Shown here: piece by piece, positions 1-12,098 of the stretch
Layout: each line of letters opens with the position of its first letter
How positions within the stretch are numbered: position 1 is the first letter of the stretch
Source: Auricularia sp. M13
Lineage: Eukaryota > Basidiomycota > Agaricomycetes > Auriculariales > Auriculariaceae
Reading direction: 5' to 3'
Assembly: GCA_037042915.1 (NCBI GenBank)
Contig: CM073193.1
Location: 62,001 to 126,000 of the forward strand
Length of the DNA: 64,000 nucleotides
Made by a program: the position numbers and the translations under genes
The notes under the pieces: model-generated
Told to the model about the DNA's origin: nothing
Seen by the model: the letters and a program-made list of their open reading frames with translations, nothing else
The model's database searches: none

Positions 1-363
1 TGTACCTCACTTTTCTTCGTTATATATCCTTTCTGTCCCCATGAATAGCCGCATCTTGTCAAGACACCGTAGTATTAGGTAGTCTTTAGGGGACACATAG
101 ATTCATCATCATCAACTTTCAATCTGCTGCCGTGCCTTCATGCCGACGGCAGAGATAGTCCCCAGAAAATAACAGGGATCAAGAGGTCAAGCACAAGCTC
201 GAAGCGGTGAACTGACATGCGACCCCATTTTACATGCGGTGCAGGAATCGGCCCTATGGCGACTTGATCCTAGGACCAGAATGCCCCATCACACAAATGC
301 CTGGCGGATTCCCTTATAACGATGTTCGTAAGCAACATTCAACTGCTACGCAGGTCTGCAGAT

Positions 364-1680
364 ATGTCGTTTGTCTCCGGCCAAGATCCAGCGGCTATCC
401 AGGGCTTGATCAAAGCCTGGGAGCATCAGTGAGTATTCACTTCCGAGCTTTTCCCACAACTAACGCGATGAAACAGACAAGGAAACTTCAAATTTCAGAC
501 GGCTAGCTACGCACTGTATTGCTGGGATCATCGTTAGTCCAGCATCGTCGACGGACAGGCCTTTTTCGCTTATATTCAACGCTGGCAGTGCTAGTTTTTG
601 ATGATGAAGTCGAGAAGATCTGGCGGCGCAAGTTCACATTCGCGTGACTGCTCTACGTCCTCAATCGATACATTACCCACGTCCAGTTCATCGCAATCCA
701 GGTCGGCTTCTATGAGACGACCTGGTCCGCGGAGCAGTGCGATGCCTTTGTGAAGTTTCCAGGGGCGGGCACCATCACGGTCTTCGCAAGTAAGTGTATG
801 TTGTTTGTTCCGCAGACTCCATCTCACGCCATCTCTCGCAGTTGCACAAAGTGCGTCTAATTGATTCTAATGCCCGTATCATATGCATGGATGCTCTAAC
901 AGTATCTCAGTGACCATGATCTTGCGAATGTACGCTTCATACGGCCGCAATAACTGGGTCCTGTACTTTCTTTGCATCGTCCTCGTGGCCCAGTTAACAA
1001 TCATGAGCATCTGTCTCGGCACCGGTGCTCGTAAGTCTACGTTCCCAATACGTTCCTATCACTCCCTGGAGGCGCTTACTGACTGTTCGGGCGCGTGGTT
1101 TGAATAGGTGTCAAGTTTCCGCCCGGCTTCCCAGGATGTGTTCTAACCGGCACAGTGTCATACTTCGGCAAGCATTCAGCTAAATGTGTACTGAATACTG
1201 ATACAGAGTCTCTAGGGGCATTCTGGATTGCGCCGCTAGTGACGGACTCGTGCATATTTGCCCTCACACTTCCGCACATGGCGATATCGCAAGTCCCGCG
1301 TAAACGTTCCGATTGCCGAGCAGATGTTCCGTGATGGGATACTGTATTTCCTCGTCATATTCTGCGGTAACCTGCTCAATGTAATTTTATACTGGGTATG
1401 GAGGTTCTGGAAGAACTTTGAGAGCGTGCTCACACTGTTTCAGTCTGCACCTCCCGATCTGACGGCGCTGGGCGCCTCCTTCACGCATGTTATGACTTGC
1501 CTCATGGTCGCGCGCCTACACTTGAACCTGCGCAGCGCGATCAATGAAAGCAACGGCGCGTATCACCCATCTCATTCTAGCATCGGAAACGACGTCGGGC
1601 GCAGGCGTCAGGCCTATGCAGGAAATCAATCATTCTTCACGCTAGGAAATCTAGGAGAGGAGATGGAGGTGCGCATCTGA
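364..1680 (+). pseudogene. DUF6533 seven-helix membrane protein, disabled copy
   Basis: Paralogue of the intact minus-strand gene at 4263-5607. Exons are 364-428, 477-532, 589-789, 911-1030, 1108-1167, 1216-1395 and 1444-1680. Exons 2, 3 and 4 have exactly the same lengths as in the intact gene (56, 201 and 120 nt). Conserved landmarks are present: the DDEVEKIWRRK motif, LNRYITHV, LRMYASYGRNNW, PGCVLTGT, RDGILYFLVIF and a C-terminal APPDLTALGASF. Two lesions break it. A TGA at 645-647 replaces the residue before LLYVLNRY. A 2-nt deletion near 1273 shifts frame between FALTL and RTWRYRK: this exon is 180 nt, against 182 nt in the paralogue. The fifth intron appears to use a GC donor at 1168. 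DUF6533 proteins are abundant basidiomycete membrane proteins of unknown function. Readthrough or an unusual intron around the stop cannot be excluded. Confidence 0.82.
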
Positions 1681-2282
1681 TTTCCCTGGTTTCATCGCGT
1701 GCAGCTCATCTCAGTTCCATAGGCAAGCTCATATAGTTCTGCAAAGTATGGTCTCGGTGGGAAGGGGCGTCCCGTACAACACGATTCCTCTCGGGAGGGA
1801 TTTGACATCCCTTTGCAGACCCTGCAGCCGCGAAGCAGAAGTGAAGCCCTTGTATAGTTCATACGACGCTGTATCATAATCTAAGATTTGTCTGGAAGAT
1901 TTCGCAGCCGACATACTACATGCCTCTCTAGTCTGGCAGGGAAATTTAGGCCCCATAAGCATTATAATCGGATTCGACCTCTGAACAGCTGGCGCGGATG
2001 TAGGTGCAGGCTACATTCGTAAATGTGCACTCAATAAACGAGTCAACTGTCGCTCTCATCCCAGTGATTCCAAAGTCTACCCTCGTATTCTTCCGCCGAA
2101 CCACACCCGGCAAAGTCTGACGTCGAAATACCAGAGAAATTTTTAGAAAGCGGATCCGCACCTACAACGTCCTGTGATGGAGGAAACGCAACGCCCAACA
2201 GTGCGAGATGCGGCCGTTCCTCGCACGGCCGTTCTTCCTGACCGAGGGCACGACCTAAAAAAGCCCGATCTCGTCCGCAGGA
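1681..2282. other. Intergenic stretch without a recognisable gene
   Basis: Only short overlapping frames with no domain signature. I see no RNA gene or repeat here. Confidence 0.5.
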
Positions 2283-2474
2283 ATGACCGCAGGCTCATAC
2301 AACGCGAAAAATGTTACCCTCTTCAGCATTGGGCACTTCAAGTATCATATGCGTGTGGCGCCGAACGCGGGCTCTCTTACCGCGCGGGACGAGATGGCAC
2401 TCCCGTACCGACTCTTCATCGTCTCCGAGCGCGCGGTCGTCCACATCGACACGGATGCGCCGCAATACCGATAG
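2283..2474 (+). other. Possible exon of an unknown protein
   Basis: A 63-codon frame preceded by a plausible acceptor (cgcag at about 2280) encodes a protein-like stretch including FSIGHFKYHMRVAPNAGS and MALPYRLFIVSERAVV. No partner exon or family was recognised. The opposite strand carries the tail of an F-box-like reading frame, so one of the two is probably spurious. Confidence 0.2.
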
Positions 2475-2479
2475 TGTGC

Positions 2480-3624
2480 ATTCTTGACGGCTTCCGAGAA
2501 TCTCGAGCAGAAATATCCGCCCGAGGCGCAGATACTCCAAACGGCTGCTGAGAACGCGAACCCCACACCAGGATACCAGAACATCCGGATGTGGATGATG
2601 CATCGCCAATGTCCGTGCCCGGGCACGATCTTCATACGCACTTCGCAATTGCTACTCGGGTGGGACAGCCCGTGTACGAGCCGCATGTTCAGCTCCCCAG
2701 TATCCTGCTGAAAAATAGGATCCACGGTGGATTTAGCGCGGCCGCTGTGATGCAATTCGGCGATGTGGCACAGATCCATGGCGCGCTTGATGGCATGCAA
2801 TGGTCCGGGGTCCTTGAAGTTATCCAAGATCAGGCTCTTGAAAGATAGCCCAACGAGACCTGGTTCGAGCTTTGACAGAGTTATGGGACCGCCGAATTGA
2901 AGAACGCATTTTAGCCGCAGACTACAGAGCACCAGAAACTGTTGCGCGATGGGAATGGTGGAGAATAGCGAGCTGAAGATAACGTGCAGGTGGGTGACGC
3001 GGGCGCACGCAGGGATCGGCGTACTGCCTAGCTCGAAACCGTTGAGAGTAAGACAGTACAACCGAGGAGTATGGCCCGCGAATATGCGCGGATTGAGAGG
3101 CGGGGACCATTCTTTGCCAGCATCACAGCAGATCAGCGCGAGCGCTCGCAACCGCGGGGCAGAGCGCTGGAGCGCGACGTCGAGTGCGAGACCAATTTCG
3201 CAAAGACTGCAATTGAGAGGAAGACCAAGAGCGGCAGGACATCAGAGACAGCAGTATTTTGGGTCGTTTGGTCGTGTTCAGCAGTTGTGAGGCCAGTGAG
3301 GGATAAAGCTAAACCAACTCCGAGCCCTTTCCGGAAGGCGTACATGAGGAAACCATTGAAGATGGCTAGCTGTTGAATGTACTAATCAGCCGAGTCGTTG
3401 ACTGTCCGATGAATATCGTAGCCTGTGCGAAAGGCTGCCCCGTAAAGTGCACGAGACACGCCAGCGACATTTTGGAGATCTTTCCACGGCAAAGATCTTA
3501 CTACAATAGCCGTGAGTTCTTCGGGAAGATGGGGAAAATTACACCGCGCTGTTTGCGCTGTAGCCTGCGCTTTGCGCATGGTGGTTGAAGAGAGAGTTAC
3601 GGAACAAGCCGATGAACATTGCAC
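2480..3624 (-). pseudogene. Decayed F-box/leucine-rich-type gene
   Basis: The minus strand shows an F-box-like N-terminal segment at 3382-3570 (HLPEELTAIVVRSLPWKDLQNV, then VSRALYGAAF). After a gap, a long frame from about 3200 to 2480 reads like the leucine-rich half of agaricomycete F-box proteins (APRLRALAL, AGHTPRLYCLTLNGFELGS, PACARVTHLHV, MKIVPG). The first segment ends in a stop at 3382. Between 3380 and 3240 the frames are interrupted, and I could not find splice sites that restore one protein. F-box proteins are substrate adaptors of SCF ubiquitin ligases. This looks like a relic, but a more complex intron pattern is possible. Confidence 0.42.
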
Positions 3625-4262
3625 AGCCCGATGTGACGGAGAAAATGACTATCTCCGACGCGACGTGAGCAATATCCTAGATCTTGCTCACATCAGCTGT
3701 TCGCAAATGTGAGAGAATTCCACAGCTGTGTGTGTTCGGGCTGGTGGATTTGCGCTCCGCGGACGCTCGCAGTGCCGACATATGAATTTGACGGACTTAG
3801 AGAGCATAGGCCGTCTTCGGGAGTAAAATTTGTATGGTGAAGTGGAGCATCTCGTTGGAGCGCGAACGAGCCCGAACACACACATCTGTAGAATTCTCTG
3901 ACATTTGAGAACAGCAGTCATCTACCGAATGACGAGAAAGAATTATCATGGGAATAAACTTTCCAGGAATCGCATCCTTTCGAGGGTCTAATCATACCAT
4001 TGCGATGTGCTGATGAAAATTATCAAGTACAGTAGACTAGCCACGCAAGGAGCGTCAGGATAAGTTCGACTTCAGCATTCCGTCAGATCGGATTCCTACT
4101 CGAGTGAACAATTCCCAATGACGGCGGGAGCGGATCGAAATCGAAATTGAGATTATTGGGTGCGACTCGGAGCGTCCGGCGGCGATAATGGTACTTATGC
4201 TCGCGCCCTGGAAGCGCGCCCTCGAGCGACTCCAGACTAGCGGCCGAATCGAGCTCAGGGAA
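3625..4262. other. Intergenic, no gene recognised
   Basis: Short minus-strand frames at about 3690-3920 are of unclear status and might be further F-box debris. Nothing else is supported. Confidence 0.4.
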
Positions 4263-5607
4263 CTACAGTGGCTCAGGGAGTGGGACAGCACAAGGACGAC
4301 ATATGCGCACCTTGATCTGCGCTCCCAGGTTCCCGAGCGCGAAGAACTGTCGCAGACGATCCAGCGCGCGACCGCTGTCGTCCGTTTCGTGTGCCAGACT
4401 GGGGTCAAAGAAGAGGTGATGTGCATCAATAACGTCCCGACCGCGCTCGCGATCTCCCTCCGCAAGGTTCAGCTGTAATCTCGCGACCAAAAGCGACGTC
4501 AGAGCGGGTGTGAACGCCGCGCCGAGCTCCCTCAGATCCTCTGGAGCTGTCTGAAGTTGCGATATCAGTGCGTGAAGGAGCATTACCATTGGGAGAAGAA
4601 TCCTACGTAGAATTCCACAACGTTCAGCAACTTGACGCAGAATATTGCCACGATATACGGCGTGCCGTCGCGCAGCAGCTGTTCGACGAGCGTACTCCGT
4701 ATCCGGAATTCGCGGTGATCGTAGAGGCGATAGAGCGCCAACGCGAGGAGCACGGCGTCCGTTGCCAATGGAGCCGCCCAAAATGCGCCTTCGTGTGATG
4801 CGCATGATGATGAGGATCATCGGGATCACTTCCCGGCGTACGTACCGAAATAGGAGGCCGTGCTCGTCAGTACACATCCAGGTGAGAAGGGCGACCCTGC
4901 AAAGCGGATGAGTCTGACTGGAAATTAACCGCGAGGAGAGCGCTACATACGAACGCCAGTGCCGAGGCAGACCGCCATAATCACAACTTGGCCGAGTAGA
5001 ACAATGCTCAAGCAGGATAGCAAGATGCGGTTCTTCCAGAACATGCTGTACATCCGCAGAATTAGAATAGCTGAATCGCGCGAGGTCAGATCGCACACAA
5101 GAATTTCCCAAGCGTACGGTAGACGTACTGGCGGTTACTGGGGCAGACGTCAATGTCCGCGCGGTCAGCGACAGCGAAGCTACGGGACTGGCTCACGAGC
5201 AAATGTCATGATAGTCATAGCATGCGGTAACCGAATTAGGCGGTCGCAGGGCCCTGACGGCCATCCGCGCTCGTGGAGCACGATTTGCATTACGATGAAG
5301 CCGACGTGCGTAAGGTAGCGATGCAGAACGTAGAGTAGGGAAGGAAGGTGAAAAGGGCGTTTCCATATTCGTTCGACCTCGTCTGAGATTACTAGCACTG
5401 TAGTATATCAGTGGCAGGGTCAAAGACGGGGATAAGGCGGCAGACGATGATCATAGCAGTAGAGAGCGTAGCTTGCCGTGTGGGATAGATTATTGATTTG
5501 TCTGCGGAGTATCAACACGGTCAAACGAGCGCAAGCTAACAGGCGTACAAGTGATAGAAGGCCATTGTGAATGCATGCACGAGATCGGGGTGGGTAGCCT
5601 CGAACAT
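4263..5607 (-). CDS. DUF6533 domain integral membrane protein (intact)
   Basis: Seven exons on the minus strand: 5549-5607, 5446-5501, 5197-5397, 4951-5070, 4846-4896, 4607-4788 and 4263-4550. They total 957 nt, giving 318 residues plus stop, and all splice phases agree. The order is typical of DUF6533: an N-terminal helix ending TASYALYCYDH, ISDEVERIWKR, LLYVLHRYLTHV, LILRMYSMFWKNR, PGCVLTSTASYF, LRDGTPYIVAIFCVKLLNV and APEDLRELGAAF, followed by a hydrophilic tail. About seven transmembrane helices are expected in a plasma or internal membrane. The function is unknown in the family. The start at 5607 is the first ATG in frame with exon 2; an ATG at 5651 is out of frame. A disabled sister copy lies at 364-1680. 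Confidence 0.88.
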
Positions 5608-5721
5608 CTGGCCCCAGTCGCTCGAGATGCGAGAGCGCGGAAGGGCTCCATGCACTGCGTGGACAACCGGCGCGTTTATATACTACTTAAGCCGGAGGTA
5701 AGCTAATCCAGGAACTGCAAG

Positions 5722-5913
5722 CTAAGCAGCGCGTCTGTTAGATGCAATATCAGAATGACATTTGACAGCCGCTTTCACGGAGCAAGAGCGGGATGGCGTG
5801 GTGTAGCAGCAGGGCACCGTAGCAACGCCGGGAGTGAATCCCTGATTGACACAGGAGTTGACAGGCAGATTTACTGTGAGGGTGGTGTGAGCGCCGGCGC
5901 TGGCACAGGTCGG
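5722..5913 (-). other. Possible exon of a small cysteine-rich protein
   Basis: An open minus-strand segment downstream of a candidate acceptor (actcag near 5914) encodes a peptide with six cysteines in about 60 residues, including PTCASAGAHTTLTVNLP and VPCCYTTPSRSC. No upstream exon with a signal peptide was found. It may be an exon of a small secreted protein or chance. Confidence 0.2.
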
Positions 5914-5959
5914 TCGGACTGAGTCACGGACGAACGAACATGACACATAGACTAGCACT

Positions 5960-6841
5960 GGGCGCAGTGGAGAGATCGAGTCAGAGGACGTGATGGGTCG
6001 AACAGAGCGGCATGGTCGTGCGTGGACAATCGTTGTCTAGTAGTGGCTGTAAGTAGTTAAATGTCAACCAACAGAACAGCATCGGGACCGGGCCGACCAA
6101 CAGCTTCTCGGGAGCTCTGCTCGACGCTGACCTCCGTCCGTATGCCGGTAACCTGGCTGACTTGTGTCCCAAAGAACAGATCAAGTCAGGCCCAGGAGCA
6201 CAGAAAATACCCTCGGATAGAGCGGGTTCATCGGGTTCAGGATACCAGCCAATGGCCAAGCACAGTCTCGAGACCTTCGAGCCTAGACGGCAAGCATAAA
6301 AGACGATGTGTTCTGTTAGTTCTTCTGTCTGCATCCGTTATGTCAATGCTTCTCTCTGTGTAGTTAGGACTCGCCGTTTTACAGACTGATCTCGTAACGC
6401 GGACCTTCGACACGGATCGGCTAAAGACAGCGCGCGCCTGACATACACTTCCGATCGAAAATTCCGTACTGTGACTGGGTCGCGATATGATCGAGCCTCG
6501 AAGAATGTCACTGGAAGAATGGCTTTACGAAGAAGATGTTTGAACAACGGTGGCATATTCCTCGGCATATGCTCACCGAGTAAGTACGCCGGCAGCCATC
6601 TGGAAGTCCTGCTAAAGATCAATGATGCTAAACCCTATGGGAAAAATGACTACGACTCACTGGCACAAGGATACCCTCCAACGCATTAAAGCTGCAGGTC
6701 GCGTCCCACTACTCCGGGCAAAAAGTTCATCTCCCTCAAGGAATAAGCTCACTCCCGAGAAAGCCGGCGTCCGCACCCGGCGGGAGTACACCATAAAGCA
6801 GCACCCACCGCCGGCAACCTCATTCCCCAACAGTGTCCAGA
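5960..6841. other. Intergenic, no gene recognised
   Basis: No coherent coding frame or repeat. The 3' end is the presumed promoter of the methyltransferase gene at 6842. Confidence 0.4.
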
Positions 6842-8866
6842 ATGTCACACCCATCAACAACCAAGGACGACGCGCATCTCCTAGAGCTCGCCGCGCTCAT
6901 CACGCAGAGCGTGCAGACGGTCCTCGCAGAATACGGCGCGGCGAAGCGTAGCGTGCCGAGCCTGGACAGCACGGACCCGTCCGCGACGCTGCTCAACCGG
7001 CCTATCCGCGAGGCTGTGCGCGTCCTGGAGAGCGCGTGCGCACAGCTGTGCGCGAGCGTCGCGCCCGCGCAGCATACCATGGTCAACGTGCGCACCTCCC
7101 GCTCTCGCTCTCCCAAATTAATTCCAACCTGTCTGAATTATCGGACAGCGGTCGTTTGAGGTATGATTGAAGACGCGACTGATCTGATTGAGAGCTCAGC
7201 ATTCCGGGTTTCCCGCACGCAGATGGTGAATCCCGTATGCATACGGATCGCGCTGACCGCACGCGTCGCGGAGCTGCTGCGCGACGGGCCGAAGCCGGTC
7301 GCCGAGCTGGCCAAAGCGGCGGGCATGGACGCCGACAAGCTGGGCCGCGTGCTGCGCAACCTCGCCACGAAGCATTGCTTCCGCGAAGGTGCGTCACTCG
7401 TCCTAACTCGAGATACTGACGAAGTTTATGGTGTGCAGTCAGCAAAGACGTGTACGCGAACAATAAACTCAGCGTGTGCCTGCTCCCGGAGGATCCCACC
7501 AGTGGGCTGATCGGGCATTTGTACGAGCTCAATCAATTCATGGTCACCCACGGATGCTGATTTGCGCAGCGTGGACGAGACGTACCCTAGCATTGGCGCG
7601 CTGTCCGACGTCCTCACCGACCCCGAGTGGGCGTCGTCCAAGGACAAGTCGAAGACGGCGTTTGCCCGCGCGCACGGGTCTACGATGTTCGAGTTCTTCG
7701 AGCGCGACGTGAGTGAGCTGTGCCATCCCCATTATGCCTCGATACTCACCTGTTTCATCAGACTGTCCGCGGCGCAGTAAGCCACCATACATAGTCGCAT
7801 AATGCGGGGCGGCTAACCCAGTCGCAGAGATTCCCGATCGCAATGCAAGGCTGGACAAAGCTCAACGGCGGCTCAGAAGTCGTAGCAGAACGCGAGTATC
7901 AACTCCCCAATCAACCAACCGCTGCTCACCAATCTTGCATCTCGCAGTATATCCCTGGTCAACCGTCGCACAAGACGCAACGTTCTGCGATCTAGGAGGA
8001 AGCGTCGGGCACGTCGCGATGGCGCTGCTGAAGGCGAATCCGCACCTCAAAGCTGTTGTTCAGGACTTGCCGTCCGTTATCGAGCAGGGCCTCACAGTCC
8101 GTGCGAGTCTTCGCCGCCCTTGCGTATCTGAGGAACGTTAACTGCCCAGGTTTGGAAAACGGAAGCGCCGGACGCTGTGAAGAATGGACGCGTACAGCTC
8201 GTACCGATTGATTTCTTCGCGGACGCGCCTGTCGAGGGATGCGACTTTTACTACGTGAGTTGCGTCAGAACGTGCAGCCAACAGTTTAATGAGACATCCA
8301 CTTCAAGATGAAACACGTACTGTATGTGTGAAGCTGTCGGTATCGACATGAGGTTGACGCTGAGCTGTTCAGACACGACTGGCCCGACGCGGACTGCGTG
8401 ACCATCCTCCGGAACATACGCAGGGCGATGACGAATCCGAACGCTAAGGTCTTAATTCGTAAGTAGCAGCCGCCTCACGATCTAATCACTCACAAGCTGC
8501 CAGATGAGTTCATCCTCATGCACGCGTCCGCGGACGCCGCGCAAGATGGCGGTGAACAGGTGCGTCAGACTTGGCTGACTGGAAGGGAACGCAAAAACGA
8601 TGACTCATACCTAAAAGGCTCCGTTCCCGCTACTCCCAAACTTCGGCGTCGGCGCGCAGCGGAAGTACAACCAGGACATCAACATGATGGCTGGGTTCAA
8701 CAGCCGCGAGCGGACGCTAGACGACTTCGAGGCCATAGGGTAAGCGCGCACGCCGTTATAAACGTCGGTCGAGCTGAGAATGGCGTACAGTGTGCAGGCC
8801 GGGCTGAAGTTCAAGACGCTGTGGGAGGGAGGCGACACCACGATTGTCGAGTTCGAGGCGGCGTAG
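6842..8866 (+). CDS. Fungal O-methyltransferase (SAM-dependent), possibly frameshifted
   Basis: Class I plant/fungal-type O-methyltransferase, which transfers methyl from SAM to hydroxyls of aromatic or secondary metabolites. About twelve exons: 6842-7087, about 7193-7388, 7439-7520, 7570-7708, from 7828, 7948-8096, 8150-8254, a 14-nt micro-exon 8308-8321, 8373-8458, 8504-8559, 8618-8739 and 8791-8866. Seen in order: an N-terminal helical dimerisation region (LLELAALITQSVQTVL), a winged-helix part (ELAKAAGMDADKLGRVLRNL, TKHCFRE), a SAM loop DLGGSVG, VVQDLPSVIEQG, the catalytic-base segment HDWPD, and a C-terminal LLPNFGVGAQRKYNQD. No GT donor in exon 5 gives the phase exon 6 needs, so a 1-2 nt frameshift at about 7880-7950 is possible. 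The exon 1/2 junction is also uncertain. The family call is firm; whether it is functional is not. Confidence 0.78.
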
Positions 8867-9768
8867 CAATTTCAGAGCTAGACGATTGGAATGTTGTCGT
8901 CAACCGACAACAGATGCTCGAGTTATTATGATAGACCGTAGTAAAAGAATCGTTCTTGCTGCGTAGTTTCGTTCCCCAGAAGCAGGTATGAGAGGAGGTA
9001 TTGCTGTGGCGGTGACTGGCATAGGCAATACAGAGCTGGGAAGCCCTGACTATAATGGAAGTCATAGAATCAGCACTTCCGAGGGGAGCCGCCTAAGCTG
9101 CAGACGGTTGTTGGATCGCAAGGGTCGGCTCGCACAGCACATTTGCTCCATGCAAAACAGCGCATCCAAAGATTAGTTCTCAGAGCTTCACAGAAAGCAG
9201 ATGTTCAAGGCAATGCAACTTGTGCCCATTGCAGGTCGAAAATGTAGGAGGAAGAGGAGGAACGCGTTTTCAAACCCAGCTTCGGACGTTTCCTTCCAGT
9301 CAAGCGTCGATGCAAATCCAATCGCTGGTCTGTCGCACCCCAGCAATATAATATGTCTAATCACATTCCTGAGCTTTAGTGCTTTAGTCTGTTCGGTAAC
9401 CGCAGTGCGCTTTCTGACGGCAAGAGAAAAAAAAATCGTACACAAGTATCAATGGCCATATGTGGTCAGGGACACCGCGCTCAAACGGATCGCATGCAGG
9501 CGTACGCGACTTTTGCTTGGCGTGCATTCAATCATTATTTGGACAGCTTGAGTGCGGATGGTTGCGCAGTCCGGGATCGCGCGTTGCGCCGTGCACCGCT
9601 TCAATCATTGCGCACGATGCCTTAAAATGCTTGGATCGACCGCCGCAGGATCGCCGCCCGTTGCCCCCGTTCCTGCGTTCGCCAGCCGTTCGTTCCTTCG
9701 ACCTTCCACCCAGAGCAGCGCTCTCCCTTTCATTCATTATTCGTTCATTCGCACTGTTCTCTTCGACC
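8867..9768. other. Intergenic spacer and promoter of the secreted-protein gene
   Basis: No gene recognised. A pyrimidine-rich tract (about 9700-9765) immediately precedes the ATG at 9769, as is common for fungal promoters. Confidence 0.4.
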
Positions 9769-11792
9769 ATGTTCAACGCACGCCTCATGATGATCACAAC
9801 CCTCTGCGCCGCGGCGCTCGCCAAGAACGACTGGAGCGTCCCGTGCACGTCTGGCTCCTGCTCCTACGACGCGGGCGACGGTGTCAATTCTGCCTGGTCC
9901 TCCATTAGCCTCGTTCGTACGCGTTATCAACTCCACAACACGTCTGAATTTTTCGTACAGAACGGACCATCTGCCGCTCTCTCTGACATCACCGTCGCAG
10001 CAGGCTGGACCATTTCTGGCTGCAGCCCAACCTGGTCCAGCGGCAGTACCGATATCGTCCTCACCTGCACCGGGACCGCCGAGCAGACGGCCCTGTGCGC
10101 TCACCTCTTCGAGGGCGGGAATGCTGTCAATAAGATCGTGCGCATTCCGCAGGACGTGCGTACTCTTTTTACTCTGCTTGCCGCTGCTGCTGCTGAATCC
10201 CAGATTCATCATTCAAGTGCGGTGTCGGTCCCTTCGCCCGCGTGGTGAGCACATCGCCGATCAGCCCCGGCGTGCACTCGGCGACCATCGACTACAACTT
10301 CAGTCAAATTACCGGGTCGAGGTAAATCTCCAGGGCCCATTCCCGTTCTTTGATTTCATCTAAACACCGCATACTCCTACCGTATCAGCGCGGCCGAAGT
10401 CTCCTTCTCTGCAACAGCCAGCAACGTCAAGCCCTCCGAATCGACGGCCAACGCCAGACGCCGCGCGTACCCCATCGCTCCGCGCTTCGACGTGTCCAAG
10501 ACGGTGGACCTCCCGCCGATCAAGGTCGCCGACACGTTCAACCTCTTCAACCAGTCCGTCAGCTGCCCCGGCGCGGACGGCGCTGTGGGCTTCGATGCGA
10601 GCCTCGGCGTTGATGTGGGCGTCAATGTCGATGCGCAGGTTGCGTTTGGTGTTACAGTCACTGGGAGCGTGTTGCCGCTGCCCAAGATCGATAAGTTCCA
10701 GCTTACCGGAAGTGCGTCCTTGTCAACGCGTCAGTTCATTCCGCGATGCTGATGGTCTGCAGCCTTGACGGGTACCGCCGCTGCTGACTTCACCATCAAC
10801 GCCGCGGCCACTGGCACCTTCGACACGGGTCTCATCCCCATCTTCCAGGCCGGGCTTCCTGGATTAAACTTCCCGGGGTATGCATTCCGCATTGTCAGCG
10901 TAGCGAAATGTAACAATTACTGCAGGATCCTGAACCTCGGCCCGCAGTTCATCCTAAACACGCAGCTCGAGGCCGAGCTCGGACTACAGGCGCACGTACG
11001 TCTCGTCCCTTTTAACCGCAAATGCAGCGCCTCATCGTTTTCAGATCAAAGCAGGCGCAGCGACGCAGTTCAACGCCGTGCAACTCGTCTTCCCACCCGA
11101 CTCTGGCCACTCAATGGCGCACGCCATGCCCTCCCACTCGCCCTGTACGCCGACGTTTATTCAACTCACCTATCAGCTCACCTCTTGAACTCACCTGACC
11201 GCCTCAGCATTGATGCTTTCCCTGGAACCGAACGTGCAAGCCGACGGTGCGCTCACTGCGCACCTCATCCCGCGCGTCGAAGTAGGCATCGACGTGCTGG
11301 GCGGGCTGGCCGAGGCGAGCGTAAGTCTTCCTCCCTCCACATCTCCTCCCTCGTCCTTCTCACGCCGCCGCCAGATCTTCCTCGACCTAGACACCTCCGC
11401 CACGCTACGCGTGAGCACCGAAGCCTCCGTCTCCGCATCCGTCGACGTCTCCACCGGCCAGACAGCAACCACGGCGCCGCAGGTGAGCGGGTGCGCGCAG
11501 CTCGACGCAGGCGTGGACATCACCGCCGGCGCGCGCGGCGCTTTGCCGCCCATTTTTGACAAGCAGGTCGACTTTGAGATCTTCAAGACGGACGTCAATG
11601 TGTTCAAGGTGCGCATTGCGTCCTCTTCCCGTCTCCGAACAAGTCAAACTCAAACGCGTCCCTTTGCCTTTGTCTCTGTAGCAATGCTTCGGCACGCCTG
11701 CCGCGCGGAGATTCAGACGCGCGCTGCCTGAGACCGTTGCATTCATGCCGCTGTCGGTCGCGAAGCGGCAGCTGGCGTGCCCGACGTCGTGA
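9769..11792 (+). CDS. Secreted hypothetical protein, DUF7223-like
   Basis: Ten exons (9769-9912, 9961-10155, 10218-10321, 10389-10711, 10763-10877, 10926-10995, 11045-11144, 11208-11320, 11375-11608, 11682-11792) total 1509 nt and encode 502 residues, with all phases consistent. A signal peptide (about 18 residues, MFNARLMMITTLCAAALA) is followed by a cysteine-containing domain (VPCTSGSCSYD, ISGCSP, LTCTGTAEQTALCAHLF). A long beta-rich region with SLGVDVGVNVDAQVAFGV and related alternating hydrophobic stretches follows. Possible basic processing sites are RRR near residue 170 and KR about nine residues from the C-terminus. The central part resembles fungal secreted proteins annotated DUF7223; that name is from memory and unverified. 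No enzyme motif was seen. Probably extracellular or wall-associated. Confidence 0.8.
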
Positions 11793-12098
11793 TGTGTTGT
11801 TGAGGACCAGTTTTCTTTGGTAGCGTTTTTGTACTGGTTTCATTGCGTATGAATTTTTGGGTTTTGAGTTGAGAATGGATTTGCAACTATGGTGTGGCTC
11901 TAGATCTGCGATCGAAGTCCTTTCATTGTTCATTATTCTCGAATGGCAGATCGTCGACTTCGAGAAAGTGTGTTATTGCGCATTCCAGTTCAGTTCGAAT
12001 ATACCTGCCACGATCCACCCATACATTTGCAGGCCAGTACATTTCCTGCGTCCATTGCTCGTTTTCTGATTCAAACATGAGGCTGGAGATGGACGCCT

